The translations under genes and the position numbers were made by a program. Below the pieces are notes generated by a model that was not told the DNA's origin, searched no databases, and saw only the letters and a list, made by a program, of their open reading frames with translations. A stretch of 64,000 bases of DNA from positions 1 through 64,000 of the forward strand of contig DUNB01000075.1 in NCBI GenBank assembly GCA_012839585.1, written 5' to 3'. Source of the stretch: Alcaligenaceae bacterium. Lineage in GTDB: Bacteria; Pseudomonadota; Gammaproteobacteria; Burkholderiales; Burkholderiaceae_B. Below are positions 27,154 to 39,765 of the stretch, in pieces (positions within the stretch are counted from its first letter, which is position 1; each line of letters opens with the position of its first letter).

Positions 27154-29226
27154 TTAAATATCCTGTGGATCGACTTCTAGAGTAAATTTGCAACGGTAAT
27201 GCTTGGCCAGCTCATCTAGCTGCCCGCCCCAGGTTTTCAAAAACACCTGTAGGGCCTGACGATGCTGGCTTTCGATCAGCAGCTGCGCCCGCTCTATGTT
27301 GGCCACCCGTACAATGCGTAGCGGCACAGCATCATATAAGAACACCCGATCTGCTCCTGGCATTTGAGGATGCTGCGCCCATTGTTTGGCCGTATTTAAA
27401 AAAGCCAATGCCTGATCAATGGTTTTAGCCTCGGCTGTGATCAGCGCCAAATACGCATAAGGTGGCAAACCCACGGTTTCGCGCTGTACCAGTTCGTGCT
27501 GGGCAAAGAGCTCGTAGTCTTGTTTTAATAAAGCCTGATAAACGGCTTGATCAGGGTAATCGGTTTGAATGAGCACCCTGGCCTCGTCGTGATGACGTCC
27601 AGCACGCCCAGAGACCTGCATCAGTTGCGCAAATAAGCGCTCGGGCGCGCGAAAATCCTGAGCAAACAACATGGTGTCCGCATTTAGCACACCCACCAAG
27701 GCTAGATTACTAAAATCATGACCTTTGGAGACCATTTGTGTGCCCACCAGTATATCGACCTCGCCGGCATGCACCTGCGCGAATAAAGCCTCTGCACTGC
27801 CTTTGCGGCGCGTGCTATCGGCATCAATACGCAGCAAACGCGCCTGCGGGAAACGCTCTGCTAAATATTCCTCTACGCGCTGGGTGCCTTTACCTAGCGG
27901 CTTTAAGTCAATATTGCCACAGTCCGGACAATGTTTGGCTACAGGGCTTTGTACCCCGCAGTGATGACACTGCATATAGTGCCGGTAGCCCTTGTGCAAT
28001 ACCGCATAAGCAGAACAATGTGGGCACTGACTGAGCCAACCACAAGAACCACAATGCAACACCGGCGCATAGCCTCTTCGATTGATAAATATCAAGGATT
28101 GCTTGCCTGCGGCTAAGGTTTGCTCTAAGGCCTCGATAAGCTGTGGTGACCAGCCCTGATCGAGCTGCGCGCGTCGTGTATCCACCAACTGAATGGTGGG
28201 CAAAGGCACGGCTTTTGCGCGCTGCGACAGGGTCAGTAATTGATAATGCCCCTTTTGCACATGGTGCCAGCTTTCTAGCGAGGGCGTGGCAGAACCCAAT
28301 ACCACCGGGATCTGTAACTGCTGGCCTCGCCAAATCGCCAAATCACGCGCTGAATAACGCAGCCCATCTTGTTGTTTGTAAGAATTATCGTGTTCCTCGT
28401 CCACGATAATCAGCCCCAACTGAGGCATGGCCGCAAAAATCGCCATCCTCGTCCCCAAGAGGATCTGTGCCGCGCCCTCTGTGACGTTTAGCCAAGCCTC
28501 TAGCCGTTTACCATCAGCCAAGGCGCTGTGCATTACCGCCACCTGATAGGGTTGCCCTTCGGCATCGACAAGGCGCTGACGCAAGGTTTGCTCAAACTGT
28601 GGCGTGAGGTTGATCTCGGGCACCATAAATAGCACTTGTTTGCCTTGAGCCAAGACGGCTAAGGCCGCCTGCATATAGGTTTCGGTTTTACCACTGCCCG
28701 TAATACCGTACAGCAAATAACGTGCTGCACCTGATTTTGCCGCGATGGTATCCACCGCTAGCTGTTGCTCTGCATTGAGCTCAGGCGCCGCTTTGGCTTT
28801 GATATTTTTAGCGGCCGCCTTTTTTCTTTTACGTAAGCGAGCTACCGGCCCCCCTTCGGCGCGTTTGCCGGTATACGCCGCCGGTCTACGTAAAGGAGCA
28901 GGCAACACCGGCATCACCACCTCTCCCAAGGGTCGCTGGTAATAGTTTGCTGCAAAGCGCGCCAAATCCAACCAAGTGCTAGGCATGGGGGCTACATCAG
29001 TTAACACCATGTCTACGGCTTTGACCTGATCGGCTTGAAATTCGGGCTGTGCCGGGGTTTCAATCACCATGCCGATCAGCTGTCTACGTCCAAAATGGAC
29101 CAGTACACGCGTGCCAATGGCCACTGCCTCGGAGTGATAGTAATCAAACAATCCCGGCAAAGGCACATCCAGTGCAACGCGTAACCAGTGTTTTTTCATG
29201 TTGGCTCTTTGACAAAAAAGGCCCAA
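27154..29226 (-). CDS. priA: Primosomal protein N' (PriA helicase)
   Basis: LLYGITGSGKTETYMQAA, IIVDEEHDNSYKQQDGLRYSARD, zinc-binding CGSCGWLSQCPHC...CHHCG...CPDCG. Confidence 0.95.
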   Translation of the reverse strand: MGLFCQRANMKKHWLRVALDVPLPGLFDYYHSEAVAIGTRVLVHFGRRQLIGMVIETPAQPEFQADQVKAVDMVLTDVAPMPSTWLDLARFAANYYQRPLGEVVMPVLPAPLRRPAAYTGKRAEGGPVARLRKRKKAAAKNIKAKAAPELNAEQQLAVDTIAAKSGAARYLLYGITGSGKTETYMQAALAVLAQGKQVLFMVPEINLTPQFEQTLRQRLVDAEGQPYQVAVMHSALADGKRLEAWLNVTEGAAQILLGTRMAIFAAMPQLGLIIVDEEHDNSYKQQDGLRYSARDLAIWRGQQLQIPVVLGSATPSLESWHHVQKGHYQLLTLSQRAKAVPLPTIQLVDTRRAQLDQGWSPQLIEALEQTLAAGKQSLIFINRRGYAPVLHCGSCGWLSQCPHCSAYAVLHKGYRHYMQCHHCGVQSPVAKHCPDCGNIDLKPLGKGTQRVEEYLAERFPQARLLRIDADSTRRKGSAEALFAQVHAGEVDILVGTQMVSKGHDFSNLALVGVLNADTMLFAQDFRAPERLFAQLMQVSGRAGRHHDEARVLIQTDYPDQAVYQALLKQDYELFAQHELVQRETVGLPPYAYLALITAEAKTIDQALAFLNTAKQWAQHPQMPGADRVFLYDAVPLRIVRVANIERAQLLIESQHRQALQVFLKTWGGQLDELAKHYRCKFTLEVDPQDI

Positions 29227-29242
29227 GAAACCTTGAGCCTAA
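29213..29242 (-). terminator. Intrinsic terminator downstream of hemE
   Basis: Minus strand AGGCTCAAG-GTTT-CTTGGGCCT-TTTTTG (one G-U wobble); lies inside the N-terminal extension of the called priA ORF, so priA probably starts at the internal ATG near 29199. Confidence 0.7.
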
Positions 29243-29261
29243 TGATTCAGATGACGGTGTA

Positions 29262-30338
29262 TTAACCTTGGTGATATTGGGCACTGTAACTGTGGACCTC
29301 GTCCACCAGCACTTTCACCATATCTGGATCAGTAAAGCGAGAAATACCGTGGCCAAAGTTAAACACATGACCACCATTGCCAACCTGACCGAAATCATCA
29401 ATCACACGGCGTACCTCTTTGCGCACGGCTTGTTCACCGCCGAACATGACCATGGGATCCATATTGCCTTGGAAAGCCACCTGGTCTTGTAAACGCTGAC
29501 GCGCCTGAGTCAGGTTAACGGTCCAGTCCACACCGACTGCATCGGCGCCACACTGAACGATGTCCTCTAGCCACTGCCCACCACCTTTAGTGAACACAAT
29601 AACCGGTACACGGCGACCATCGTTATCACGGATTAAGCCATCTACCACTTTTTTGGTGTACTGCAAGGAGAATTCCTGGAACAGGCTATCCGCCATTACC
29701 CCACCCCAGCTGTCAAAGATCATGGCAGCCTGTGCTCCTGCGCGAATCTGCTCGTTTAAGTACTGAATGGTGGTCTGTGCATTAATTTCCAGGATGTGAT
29801 GAACCAAGTCAGGACGTCCATACATCATACCCTTGATAAGACGGTAATCGGCTGAGCCTTGGCCTTCGACCATGTAACAGCCGATAGTCCAGGGGCTACC
29901 TGCAAAACCAATCAAGGGGACTTTGCCATCGAGTTCTTTGCGAATGAGGTTTACCGCATCAAAGACATATTGCAGTTTGGCCATGTCGGGCACAGCCAAA
30001 CGTTTCACATCGTCCTCGTTACGAAGAGGATGGGCAAACTGGGGACCCTCGCCATGCACGAAGTCCAAGCCCAACCCCATGGCGTGAGGAATAGTCAAAA
30101 TATCAGAAAACAGAATGGCCGCGTCTAAATCAAAACGACGTAACGGCTGCAAGGTGACCTCGCACGCGTATTCTTTGTTTTGGGCTAACCCCATAAAAGA
30201 ACCGGCTTCTGCACGGGTTGCACGGTATTCAGGCAAGTAACGACCAGCCTGACGCATAAGCCAAACAGGGGTATAGGGAACTGGCTCGCGCAACAAAGAG
30301 CGCAACAAAATATCGTTTTTAAGTTGTGGTAATGACAC
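29262..30338 (-). CDS. hemE: Uroporphyrinogen decarboxylase
   Basis: [49 protein letters not shown]. Confidence 0.96.
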   Translation of the reverse strand: MSLPQLKNDILLRSLLREPVPYTPVWLMRQAGRYLPEYRATRAEAGSFMGLAQNKEYACEVTLQPLRRFDLDAAILFSDILTIPHAMGLGLDFVHGEGPQFAHPLRNEDDVKRLAVPDMAKLQYVFDAVNLIRKELDGKVPLIGFAGSPWTIGCYMVEGQGSADYRLIKGMMYGRPDLVHHILEINAQTTIQYLNEQIRAGAQAAMIFDSWGGVMADSLFQEFSLQYTKKVVDGLIRDNDGRRVPVIVFTKGGGQWLEDIVQCGADAVGVDWTVNLTQARQRLQDQVAFQGNMDPMVMFGGEQAVRKEVRRVIDDFGQVGNGGHVFNFGHGISRFTDPDMVKVLVDEVHSYSAQYHQG

Positions 30339-30354
30339 GGCAATTCCTAAATAA

Positions 30355-31122
30355 TCAATGTCTGCTTATTTTAACGAATTGATGCGAATCTGGGCAGGCA
30401 GACACCCGATAAATATCCGCATCAATATTGTGTTTTCGCATTAGCTCCCAAAAGGAGCGTCTGTGTTTGTTGGCGGCACGCGCAGCACGCGTGATATTAC
30501 CCTGATTGCGCACTAACGTCGCACGGATATACGCCTTTTCAAAACGTTGGACCACTGTGTTTTTGGCCTGCTGAAAAGGTTGGCCATGTGCCGCATAGCG
30601 AGCGGCCACCGCAGCGGTGTAGGCATCTAATGGGGCCGAGCTTTCGTTTAATAAGAGCTCTTCATCATTAGCGTTGGGGACCTCGGTGCTGGTCTCGGGT
30701 TGGGGGTGATAGCGATTGTTTTTATGCAAACGTTGCTGCAAGAGCTTAACACGGATGGGAAGCTCTGTTTTGAGGCTATCCGCATGTAAAAAATCATCAG
30801 CCCCAGCATCGAGTACGTCTTGGATCGCAATCGCCTGTAAATTGCGCACTATGGCCAAAATGGGTGTGCGCAAATGGCGACGCGCATAATACAACTGACT
30901 ACGAATCCAGGAAAGATTTGCGGGGCTCACGGCCACTAAAGCCAAATCATAATGCAACAAACTAACAGCCCATTGGCGCAAGCCTTGATCCACCGTATCA
31001 CCCTGTAGCAGAGGCTCAAAGGCTAACGTGTGCACATGCAGGTTTTTATATCTACCTGCATAAGCAGAAGCCCATTGGCTTTGCTGATCGATCAACAGCA
31101 CTGCGTTTTTTATCGTATTCAT
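30355..31122 (-). CDS. Response-regulator-like protein with degenerate receiver and C-terminal Fis-type HTH
   Basis: Receiver-like N-terminus ([10 protein letters not shown]...[13 protein letters not shown]...[11 protein letters not shown]); C-terminus [40 protein letters not shown] resembles the Fis/NtrC HTH; no AAA+ domain. Confidence 0.75.
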   Translation of the reverse strand: MNTIKNAVLLIDQQSQWASAYAGRYKNLHVHTLAFEPLLQGDTVDQGLRQWAVSLLHYDLALVAVSPANLSWIRSQLYYARRHLRTPILAIVRNLQAIAIQDVLDAGADDFLHADSLKTELPIRVKLLQQRLHKNNRYHPQPETSTEVPNANDEELLLNESSAPLDAYTAAVAARYAAHGQPFQQAKNTVVQRFEKAYIRATLVRNQGNITRAARAANKHRRSFWELMRKHNIDADIYRVSACPDSHQFVKISRH

Positions 31123-31264
31123 GAGTGTCTCCTCGAGTTATGTTTCTATGTGGAGTCCATCATAAAAACCTAGCCCCAAAGACACTATGCGTACTTAACG
31201 CAGTTTTACACAAAATAGTAGCGTATAAATACGTAGATACTACTAAATAGAGGTGGCGCTACAC

Positions 31265-31294
31265 AAAATAGGCGCCTATAGGCGCCTATTTTTT
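31265..31294. terminator. Palindromic terminator downstream of atpC
   Basis: Perfect 28-bp palindrome AAAATAGGCGCCTA|TAGGCGCCTATTTT flanked by T/A run. Confidence 0.7.
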
Positions 31295-31312
31295 AAAGTA
31301 TCAACACGACGA

Positions 31313-31735
31313 TTAATGACGGGATACTTTACTGAATCTGCGAGCAGCCTCAGCCTGAGCAGACAACATAGCAAGCTCAGCTTCGACCACAGCAATGTCC
31401 GCTTTCTCTTTGGTATTACGTAAAGCCTCTTCGGCACGCTTGCGTGCTTCTAGGGCTTTTTGTTCATCCAAATCGGCTGCACGGATCGCAGTATCAGATA
31501 ATACTGCTACCTTACCGGGTTGAACTTCGAGAATACCGCCGGCAATGAAGATATGCTCTTCGGTGCCGTCGGCTAATTCGACTTTCATGGTGCCCGGACG
31601 AATGCGAGAAATCAATGGGGTGTGACCTGGCAAAATACCAAGCTCACCGGATTCACCAGGCAAAACCACAAATTTGGCTTCGCCTGAGAATAATGATTTT
31701 TCTGCACTGACTACGTCAACTTGAAGCACTGCCAT
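31313..31735 (-). CDS. atpC: F0F1 ATP synthase subunit epsilon
   Basis: [45 protein letters not shown]. Confidence 0.97.
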   Translation of the reverse strand: MAVLQVDVVSAEKSLFSGEAKFVVLPGESGELGILPGHTPLISRIRPGTMKVELADGTEEHIFIAGGILEVQPGKVAVLSDTAIRAADLDEQKALEARKRAEEALRNTKEKADIAVVEAELAMLSAQAEAARRFSKVSRH

Positions 31736-31745
31736 GAGTCAATCC

Positions 31746-34126
<2,381 letters not shown>

Positions 34127-34189
34127 CACACTTTCCTGTAAAGGCATTGCTGAGCCTGCTTATGCAGGCTCATTCAATGTGCCTATGAG

Positions 34190-35731
34190 TTAGAATGCGC
34201 CGTTCTTTTTAAAGTCTGCGATAGCAGCCGCTAACTCTGTTTCATCTTCTTTGCTGAGTTTGTTGTTATCAGCAATGCGTTGAACCAAATCAGCGTTTTT
34301 ACTGCGTAGCGAGTCTTTAAGCGCTTTTTCAAATGGCAATACCTGCTCAACCTCGAGGTCATCGAAGTAGCCGTTGTTCACAGCAAATAGAGCGACGGAC
34401 ATTTCCCATACAGGTAGTGTTACGTATTGTGGCTGTTTTAAGAGCTCAACAACACGACGACCACGCTCTAACTGACGACGAGTTGCTTCGTCCAAGTCAG
34501 ACGCAAACTGCGCGAAAGCAGCCAATTCACGGTACTGCGCCAAGTCGGTACGAATACCGCCGGACATTTTCTTCATGACGTTAGTTTGCGCCGCACCACC
34601 CACACGAGATACCGAGATACCTGCGTTAATCGCAGGACGGATACCAGCGTGGAACAAGTCAGTTTCCAAGAAAATCTGACCGTCAGTAATCGAAATTACG
34701 TTGGTTGGAACGAAAGCAGATACGTCACCTGCCTGGGTTTCAATAATTGGCAACGCAGTCAAAGAACCGGTTTTGCCTTTTACTGCACCATTTGTGAATT
34801 TTTCTACGTAGTCTGCGTTAACGCGAGCAGAACGCTCTAGCAAACGAGAGTGTAGGTAGAACACATCACCAGGGTACGCTTCACGTCCTGGAGGACGACG
34901 TAGTAGTAGAGACACTTGACGGTAAGCCCATGCTTGTTTGGTCAAGTCATCATATACGATCAGTGCGTCTTCACCACGGTCGCGGAAGTATTCACCCATG
35001 GTACAGCCAGCATAAGGAGCCAAGTACTGCATAGCAGCGGACTCAGATGCAGCAGCAGCCACAACGATGGTGTATTCCAAAGCGCCGTGTTCTTCGAGTT
35101 TACGTACTACGTTGTTAATCGTAGAGGCCTTTTGACCTACTGCAACGTAAATACACTTAACGTTTTTACCTTTTTGGTTGATGATGGTATCAACCGCAAC
35201 CGCTGTTTTACCTGTTTGACGGTCACCAATGATCAACTCGCGCTGACCACGACCTACTGGAACCATGGCGTCAATCGCCTTAATACCAGTTTGCAAAGGC
35301 TCATCAACAGATTGACGTGCAATTACCCCAGGGGCAACTTTTTCAATCACGTCAGTTTCTTTGGCGTTGATAGGACCTTTACCATCAATTGGGTTACCTA
35401 GCGTATCAACTACGCGGCCTAGTAGTTCTGGGCCTACGGGAACCTCTAGAATGCGACCTGTTGTTTTAACGGGGTCGCCTTCGGAAATGCCGGTGTAATC
35501 ACCCAAAATAACAGCACCAACGGAATCACGCTCTAAGTTAAGCGCCAAACCGAAAACGTTGTTGGGAAATTCAAGCATTTCACCCTGCATTACATCGGAT
35601 AAACCGTGAATGCGAGTAATACCGTCAGTCACGGATACCACCGTGCCTTGGGTGCGAACGTCTGTGGACACGCTTAAGCCTTCAATTCGGCTTTTTAGCA
35701 GTTCGCTGATCTCAGACGGGTTAAGTTGCAT
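34190..35731 (-). CDS. atpA: F0F1 ATP synthase subunit alpha
   Basis: [62 protein letters not shown]. Confidence 0.98.
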   Translation of the reverse strand: MQLNPSEISELLKSRIEGLSVSTDVRTQGTVVSVTDGITRIHGLSDVMQGEMLEFPNNVFGLALNLERDSVGAVILGDYTGISEGDPVKTTGRILEVPVGPELLGRVVDTLGNPIDGKGPINAKETDVIEKVAPGVIARQSVDEPLQTGIKAIDAMVPVGRGQRELIIGDRQTGKTAVAVDTIINQKGKNVKCIYVAVGQKASTINNVVRKLEEHGALEYTIVVAAAASESAAMQYLAPYAGCTMGEYFRDRGEDALIVYDDLTKQAWAYRQVSLLLRRPPGREAYPGDVFYLHSRLLERSARVNADYVEKFTNGAVKGKTGSLTALPIIETQAGDVSAFVPTNVISITDGQIFLETDLFHAGIRPAINAGISVSRVGGAAQTNVMKKMSGGIRTDLAQYRELAAFAQFASDLDEATRRQLERGRRVVELLKQPQYVTLPVWEMSVALFAVNNGYFDDLEVEQVLPFEKALKDSLRSKNADLVQRIADNNKLSKEDETELAAAIADFKKNGAF

Positions 35732-35767
35732 GTTCAGACTCCTGGAATCCTGTAATCTGGCCGGCGA

Positions 35768-36304
35768 TCAAGCTGCCAGTGTGTCGCGCATGCGGGCCAG
35801 CTGGGCCTGCACGGAAGTGTCTAGTACTTGGTCACCAACCATTACGCGTACACCACCGATCAGAGCAGCGTCCACGGTCACCTCGGGTATAAGCTTTAAG
35901 CCGAATTTCTTTTCGAGCCCAACAACAAGTTCGTTGATTTGCTCTTGGCTTAATTCATAGGCGCTCGTAATGCGCGCCAACGCAGTACCTTCGAGTTGGT
36001 GTTTTAAAACCTCAAATTGCTCAGCGATTTGTGGCAAAAGCAAAATACGCTCGTTGCCTACTAGCAATTCAAGGAGGTTCCGCGCTTTGTCAGAAAGCGG
36101 GGTTTTCATCAGACCTGCAAAAAGCTCATAACGCTGTTGGTTAGAAAGTCCGGGTCTAGATAGGACTTTACTCACCTCTGGGTGACCGGCCACCTGAGCC
36201 ATTTCGGACAACAGGGCCGACCACTGCTCTAGCGTTCCCTCATTGCGTACAGATGCAAAAAGAGCCTCGGCGTAAGGTCTGGCAATAGTCGATAGTTCAG
36301 CCAT
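35768..36304 (-). CDS. atpH: F0F1 ATP synthase subunit delta
   Basis: [50 protein letters not shown]; operon position. Confidence 0.96.
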   Translation of the reverse strand: MAELSTIARPYAEALFASVRNEGTLEQWSALLSEMAQVAGHPEVSKVLSRPGLSNQQRYELFAGLMKTPLSDKARNLLELLVGNERILLLPQIAEQFEVLKHQLEGTALARITSAYELSQEQINELVVGLEKKFGLKLIPEVTVDAALIGGVRVMVGDQVLDTSVQAQLARMRDTLAA

Positions 36305-36318
36305 GGCCTGCCTTCAGA

Positions 36319-36789
36319 TTAAAGTTGAGCCTTAAGCTGCTCTAGCAGCTGGGCATGCGCTTTGGAGTCAACTTCGCGTTGCAGAATCTGCTCCGCGCCT
36401 TTAACTGCCAACACCGCTACCTCGCCACGCAATGTATCGCGTAAGCGTTGTACTTCTTGGGCAGCGTCCTGTTGAGCTTGCGCAATAATGCGCGCTTTTT
36501 CCGCTTCTGCCTCATGGCGAGCCTGTTCGATTAGCGCAGCAGCTTGCTTTTCAGCGTCAGCCAAGCGCGAATGGTTATCAGACTTTGCGGATGCTTCCAT
36601 CAGACTGATACGTGCCTGAGCTTGAGCGAGGTCAGCTTTGCCTTTTTCGGCAGCAGCTAAACCATCAGCGATTTTCTGGCGACGATCATCGATTGCTTTT
36701 GTCAAGGGAGGCCATACGAATGTCATCGTAAACCAAGCCAAGACGAAAAACACGATCATCTGAAAAAAGAGAGTCGCGTTTAAATTCAC
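36319..36789 (-). CDS. atpF: F0F1 ATP synthase subunit b
   Basis: [48 protein letters not shown]. Confidence 0.97.
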   Translation of the reverse strand: MNLNATLFFQMIVFFVLAWFTMTFVWPPLTKAIDDRRQKIADGLAAAEKGKADLAQAQARISLMEASAKSDNHSRLADAEKQAAALIEQARHEAEAEKARIIAQAQQDAAQEVQRLRDTLRGEVAVLAVKGAEQILQREVDSKAHAQLLEQLKAQL

Positions 36790-36926
36790 GGTCGTTTCCC
36801 TTATATACCACTCGTGTCCGGCGCTTGGAAGCCACCTGACACTATCTAATCAAGCCGCTAGCGGCGCGTGAAAGTGCACCGCTTACGACTGCCTGTCCGC
36901 CTTGGGCCAGCGGACCCGCGCCACTA

Positions 36927-37199
<273 letters not shown>

Positions 37200-37275
37200 T
37201 CAAAATTACAAAAAAACGGCGTAGCAGAAGGATTCTGCATCCCGGTTTCGGTGACCGACCAAAACCGGAAACTGA

Positions 37276-38157
37276 TTAATGGCCTTCGTGAGCCTGACCG
37301 ATATATACCAGTGTCAGCATCATGAAAATAAATGCCTGCAATAGCACGATTAAGATGTGGAAAATAGCCCACACAGAACCAGCTAGTACATGGCCGATAC
37401 CCAAGCCAAGGCTTGCGCCATTAAACCCTGTCCATGCGCCACCCAAAAGGGCGATCAACATGAAAACTAATTCACCAGCAAACATGTTGCCAAACAACCG
37501 CATACCGAGTGACACCGTTTTGGCGCCGTATTCGATTAGGTTGAGAAGAATATTAAAAGGTGAAAGCAATACACCTGCAATCCCACCAAAAGTGAAGGGA
37601 GCAGTAAAGAGTTCTTTGACGAAACCACCGGGTTTTTTGATCTTGATGCTGTAGTAGAGCGTGAGCAATAGCACGCCTAGAGACATACCCATTGGTACGT
37701 TCAAGTCAGCAGTAGGCAAAATACGATGGTAATACAATGGATCGCCAGCCTCGGCACCTAAGCCGGTAGTGGCAAATGTCCATGGCAACAAGTCGACTGG
37801 TAACAAGTCGAGCACGTTCATGAGGACAATCCAGAGGAAAATAGTGAGTGCCAATGGAGCCACAAAACGACGTGATTCCTCATTGTGCACAATAGATTTA
37901 GCTTGATCTTCGACCCAGCTAACTAAAATTTCAATCGCGGCTTGAAAGCGACCAGGCACACCAACTGTAGCCGTACGTGCAGCACGGTACATGATGTAGA
38001 CGGCAATGAAGCCCATTAGCAACGACCAAAATACGGAGTCGTAGTTGATAACGCTGAAATTAGCGAGTACATCCTGTTTAGCACCAACGTTGTTCAAATG
38101 AACTAGGTGATGTTGGATGTAATCTGACTGAGGCGAATTAGCACTAGCAGCAGCCAT
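37276..38157 (-). CDS. atpB: F0F1 ATP synthase subunit a
   Basis: [25 protein letters not shown] and C-terminal TMs; operon position. Confidence 0.97.
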   Translation of the reverse strand: MAAASANSPQSDYIQHHLVHLNNVGAKQDVLANFSVINYDSVFWSLLMGFIAVYIMYRAARTATVGVPGRFQAAIEILVSWVEDQAKSIVHNEESRRFVAPLALTIFLWIVLMNVLDLLPVDLLPWTFATTGLGAEAGDPLYYHRILPTADLNVPMGMSLGVLLLTLYYSIKIKKPGGFVKELFTAPFTFGGIAGVLLSPFNILLNLIEYGAKTVSLGMRLFGNMFAGELVFMLIALLGGAWTGFNGASLGLGIGHVLAGSVWAIFHILIVLLQAFIFMMLTLVYIGQAHEGH

Positions 38158-38174
38158 CTGTAATTACCCTGTTA

Positions 38175-38230
38175 TGTTAAAGGCCTAAAGCCCACGATTA
38201 AGTGTTAAAGGCCTAAAGCCCACGATTAAG
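38175..38230. repeat. Perfect 28-bp tandem duplication between atpI and atpB
   Basis: tgttaaaggcctaaagcccacgattaag at 38175-38202 and again at 38203-38230; the second copy covers the atpI stop codon. Confidence 0.97.
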
Positions 38231-38705
38231 GCAGCCTGCCCAAAGCAAGCAGCACTACGTATCCCTTTAAAACGCCTATCAAACCAAACAACAACGCTGG
38301 CCAGACTAACCAAGTTTGAAATTGCCAGGCCGAAAGACCCAAAATGGCAATAGCAGTGCCCAGTTTAAAAGCCTCACCCCAAAAAAACGATGTGGGACTT
38401 GCACTGGCACCACCCATCAAACCCAGAAGCAATCGAACGGCAAAAATGGCATTTGGTATGAAGTAGGCACCGGCTCCGATGAGCGCAGATGCTGCTGCAT
38501 AACTACCACCTAACCACCACGAAAGCAGTGTAACCACCAATGCAAGTAGTGCCTGAGCACCAAGTATCTGTACTATCCCGATGGAAGATCGGCGCGCTAA
38601 GCGCTGACGTTGCTCTGGTGTTAGTACGATTGCTTTGGTTTCTGTTTGATTTTCAACCGTCTGCATAGGCATGACTGGTTGACTAGGCTTGTTGACCCGC
38701 TGCAT
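38226..38705 (-). CDS. atpI: ATP synthase subunit I (AtpI-like)
   Basis: Four-TM protein preceding atpB (GIVQILGAQALLALVVTLLSWWLGGSYAAASALIGAGAYFIPNAIFAVRLLLG). Confidence 0.85.
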   Translation of the reverse strand: MQRVNKPSQPVMPMQTVENQTETKAIVLTPEQRQRLARRSSIGIVQILGAQALLALVVTLLSWWLGGSYAAASALIGAGAYFIPNAIFAVRLLLGLMGGASASPTSFFWGEAFKLGTAIAILGLSAWQFQTWLVWPALLFGLIGVLKGYVVLLALGRLP

Positions 38706-38901
38706 ATCCTAGTATCCCCTGTGAAATATTGCAAAGAGCTTTGAAAATGTAGGCTTTTTTGCGCTAAGGTGGTCTTAAAAAAGATAAGCTGCTGGCGTCA
38801 AGCCCATGAAGTATAGCGTTATTTTTTTGTTGCAAGCAAATCTGTTTTGCTTTTTATGTAACAAACAGGCGCTATTTTTAAAAAAAAACCACAGAAAAGT
38901 T

Positions 38902-38946
38902 AGGGCAAACCCTTGCTAAAGCCGCATAGAGCAAGGGTTAGGCCCT
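38902..38946 (-). terminator. Intrinsic terminator downstream of the enoyl-CoA hydratase gene
   Basis: AACCCTTGCT ... AGCAAGGGTT stem with outer AGGGC/GCCCT pairing; T-run on minus strand beyond. Confidence 0.65.
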
Positions 38947-38956
38947 CTATGAAAAA

Positions 38957-39733
38957 TTATTTGTGTTTAAAGTTGGGTTGACGCTTTTCTACAAATGCCG
39001 CCATGCCCTCTTTTTGGTCTTCGGTGGCGAACAGCGCATGGAAGTTACGACGTTCAAAAGTCAGTCCTTCGGCCAAGCTGCTTTCGTAGGCTCTGTTAAT
39101 GTTTTCTTTGGCCATCATCACTGAAGGCAACGACATGGAGGCGATGATTTGCGCCACATCCATGGTTTCTTCCATCAGCTTTTCCGTTGGCACCACACGC
39201 GATACCAAGCCCATGGCATCTGCCTCGGCCGCATTGATCATACGCGCCGTTAAAATCAGATCCATTGCTTTGGCTTTGCCCACAGCACGTGGTAGGCGTT
39301 GTGTGCCACCGTAACCCGGTATCACACCCAATTTGATTTCGGGTTGACCAAAACGCGCGTTTTCTGCGGCAATGATCATGTCGCACAACATAGCGAGCTC
39401 ACAACCACCACCTAAGGCATAACCGGCCACCGCGGCAATAAGCGGTTTACGGATTTGACGGAGGTATTGCCAATCACCCCCCAAGTAATCATCATTGTAA
39501 ACATCGCTAAAACCCCAGTCTTTCATCGCCCCGATATCAGCGCCGGCGGCAAAGGCTTTTTCGTTGCCTGTTAACACAATAACGCTAATGTCTGGGTCGG
39601 CTTCGAACTGACGCGCCGCCGCTGCAATTTCAGCAACCACGTCATTATTCAGGGCATTTAATGCTTTGGGTCGGTTTAATGTTAAAACGCCAACTCGACC
39701 ATGGGTTTCAACTAGAACTAAAGGTTCGCTCAC
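38957..39733 (-). CDS. Enoyl-CoA hydratase
   Basis: [13 protein letters not shown]-like, [61 protein letters not shown]. Confidence 0.95.
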   Translation of the reverse strand: MSEPLVLVETHGRVGVLTLNRPKALNALNNDVVAEIAAAARQFEADPDISVIVLTGNEKAFAAGADIGAMKDWGFSDVYNDDYLGGDWQYLRQIRKPLIAAVAGYALGGGCELAMLCDMIIAAENARFGQPEIKLGVIPGYGGTQRLPRAVGKAKAMDLILTARMINAAEADAMGLVSRVVPTEKLMEETMDVAQIIASMSLPSVMMAKENINRAYESSLAEGLTFERRNFHALFATEDQKEGMAAFVEKRQPNFKHK

Positions 39734-39765
39734 ATTGCCTCCGCTTATTACGTAAAATAGAAATC

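Noticed and set aside
27725-28409. Several overlapping ORFs on both strands within priA (27725-27964, 27738-28034, 27908-28333, 28143-28409)
   Set aside because: All overlap the well-supported PriA zinc-binding and helicase region; treated as spurious.
34916-35401. 161-aa plus-strand ORF inside atpA
   Set aside because: Fully antisense to the highly conserved atpA; composition looks like a mirror of coding sequence, no recognisable motif.
38175-38230. Possible CRISPR repeat
   Set aside because: Only two copies directly abutting with no spacer; a simple tandem duplication.
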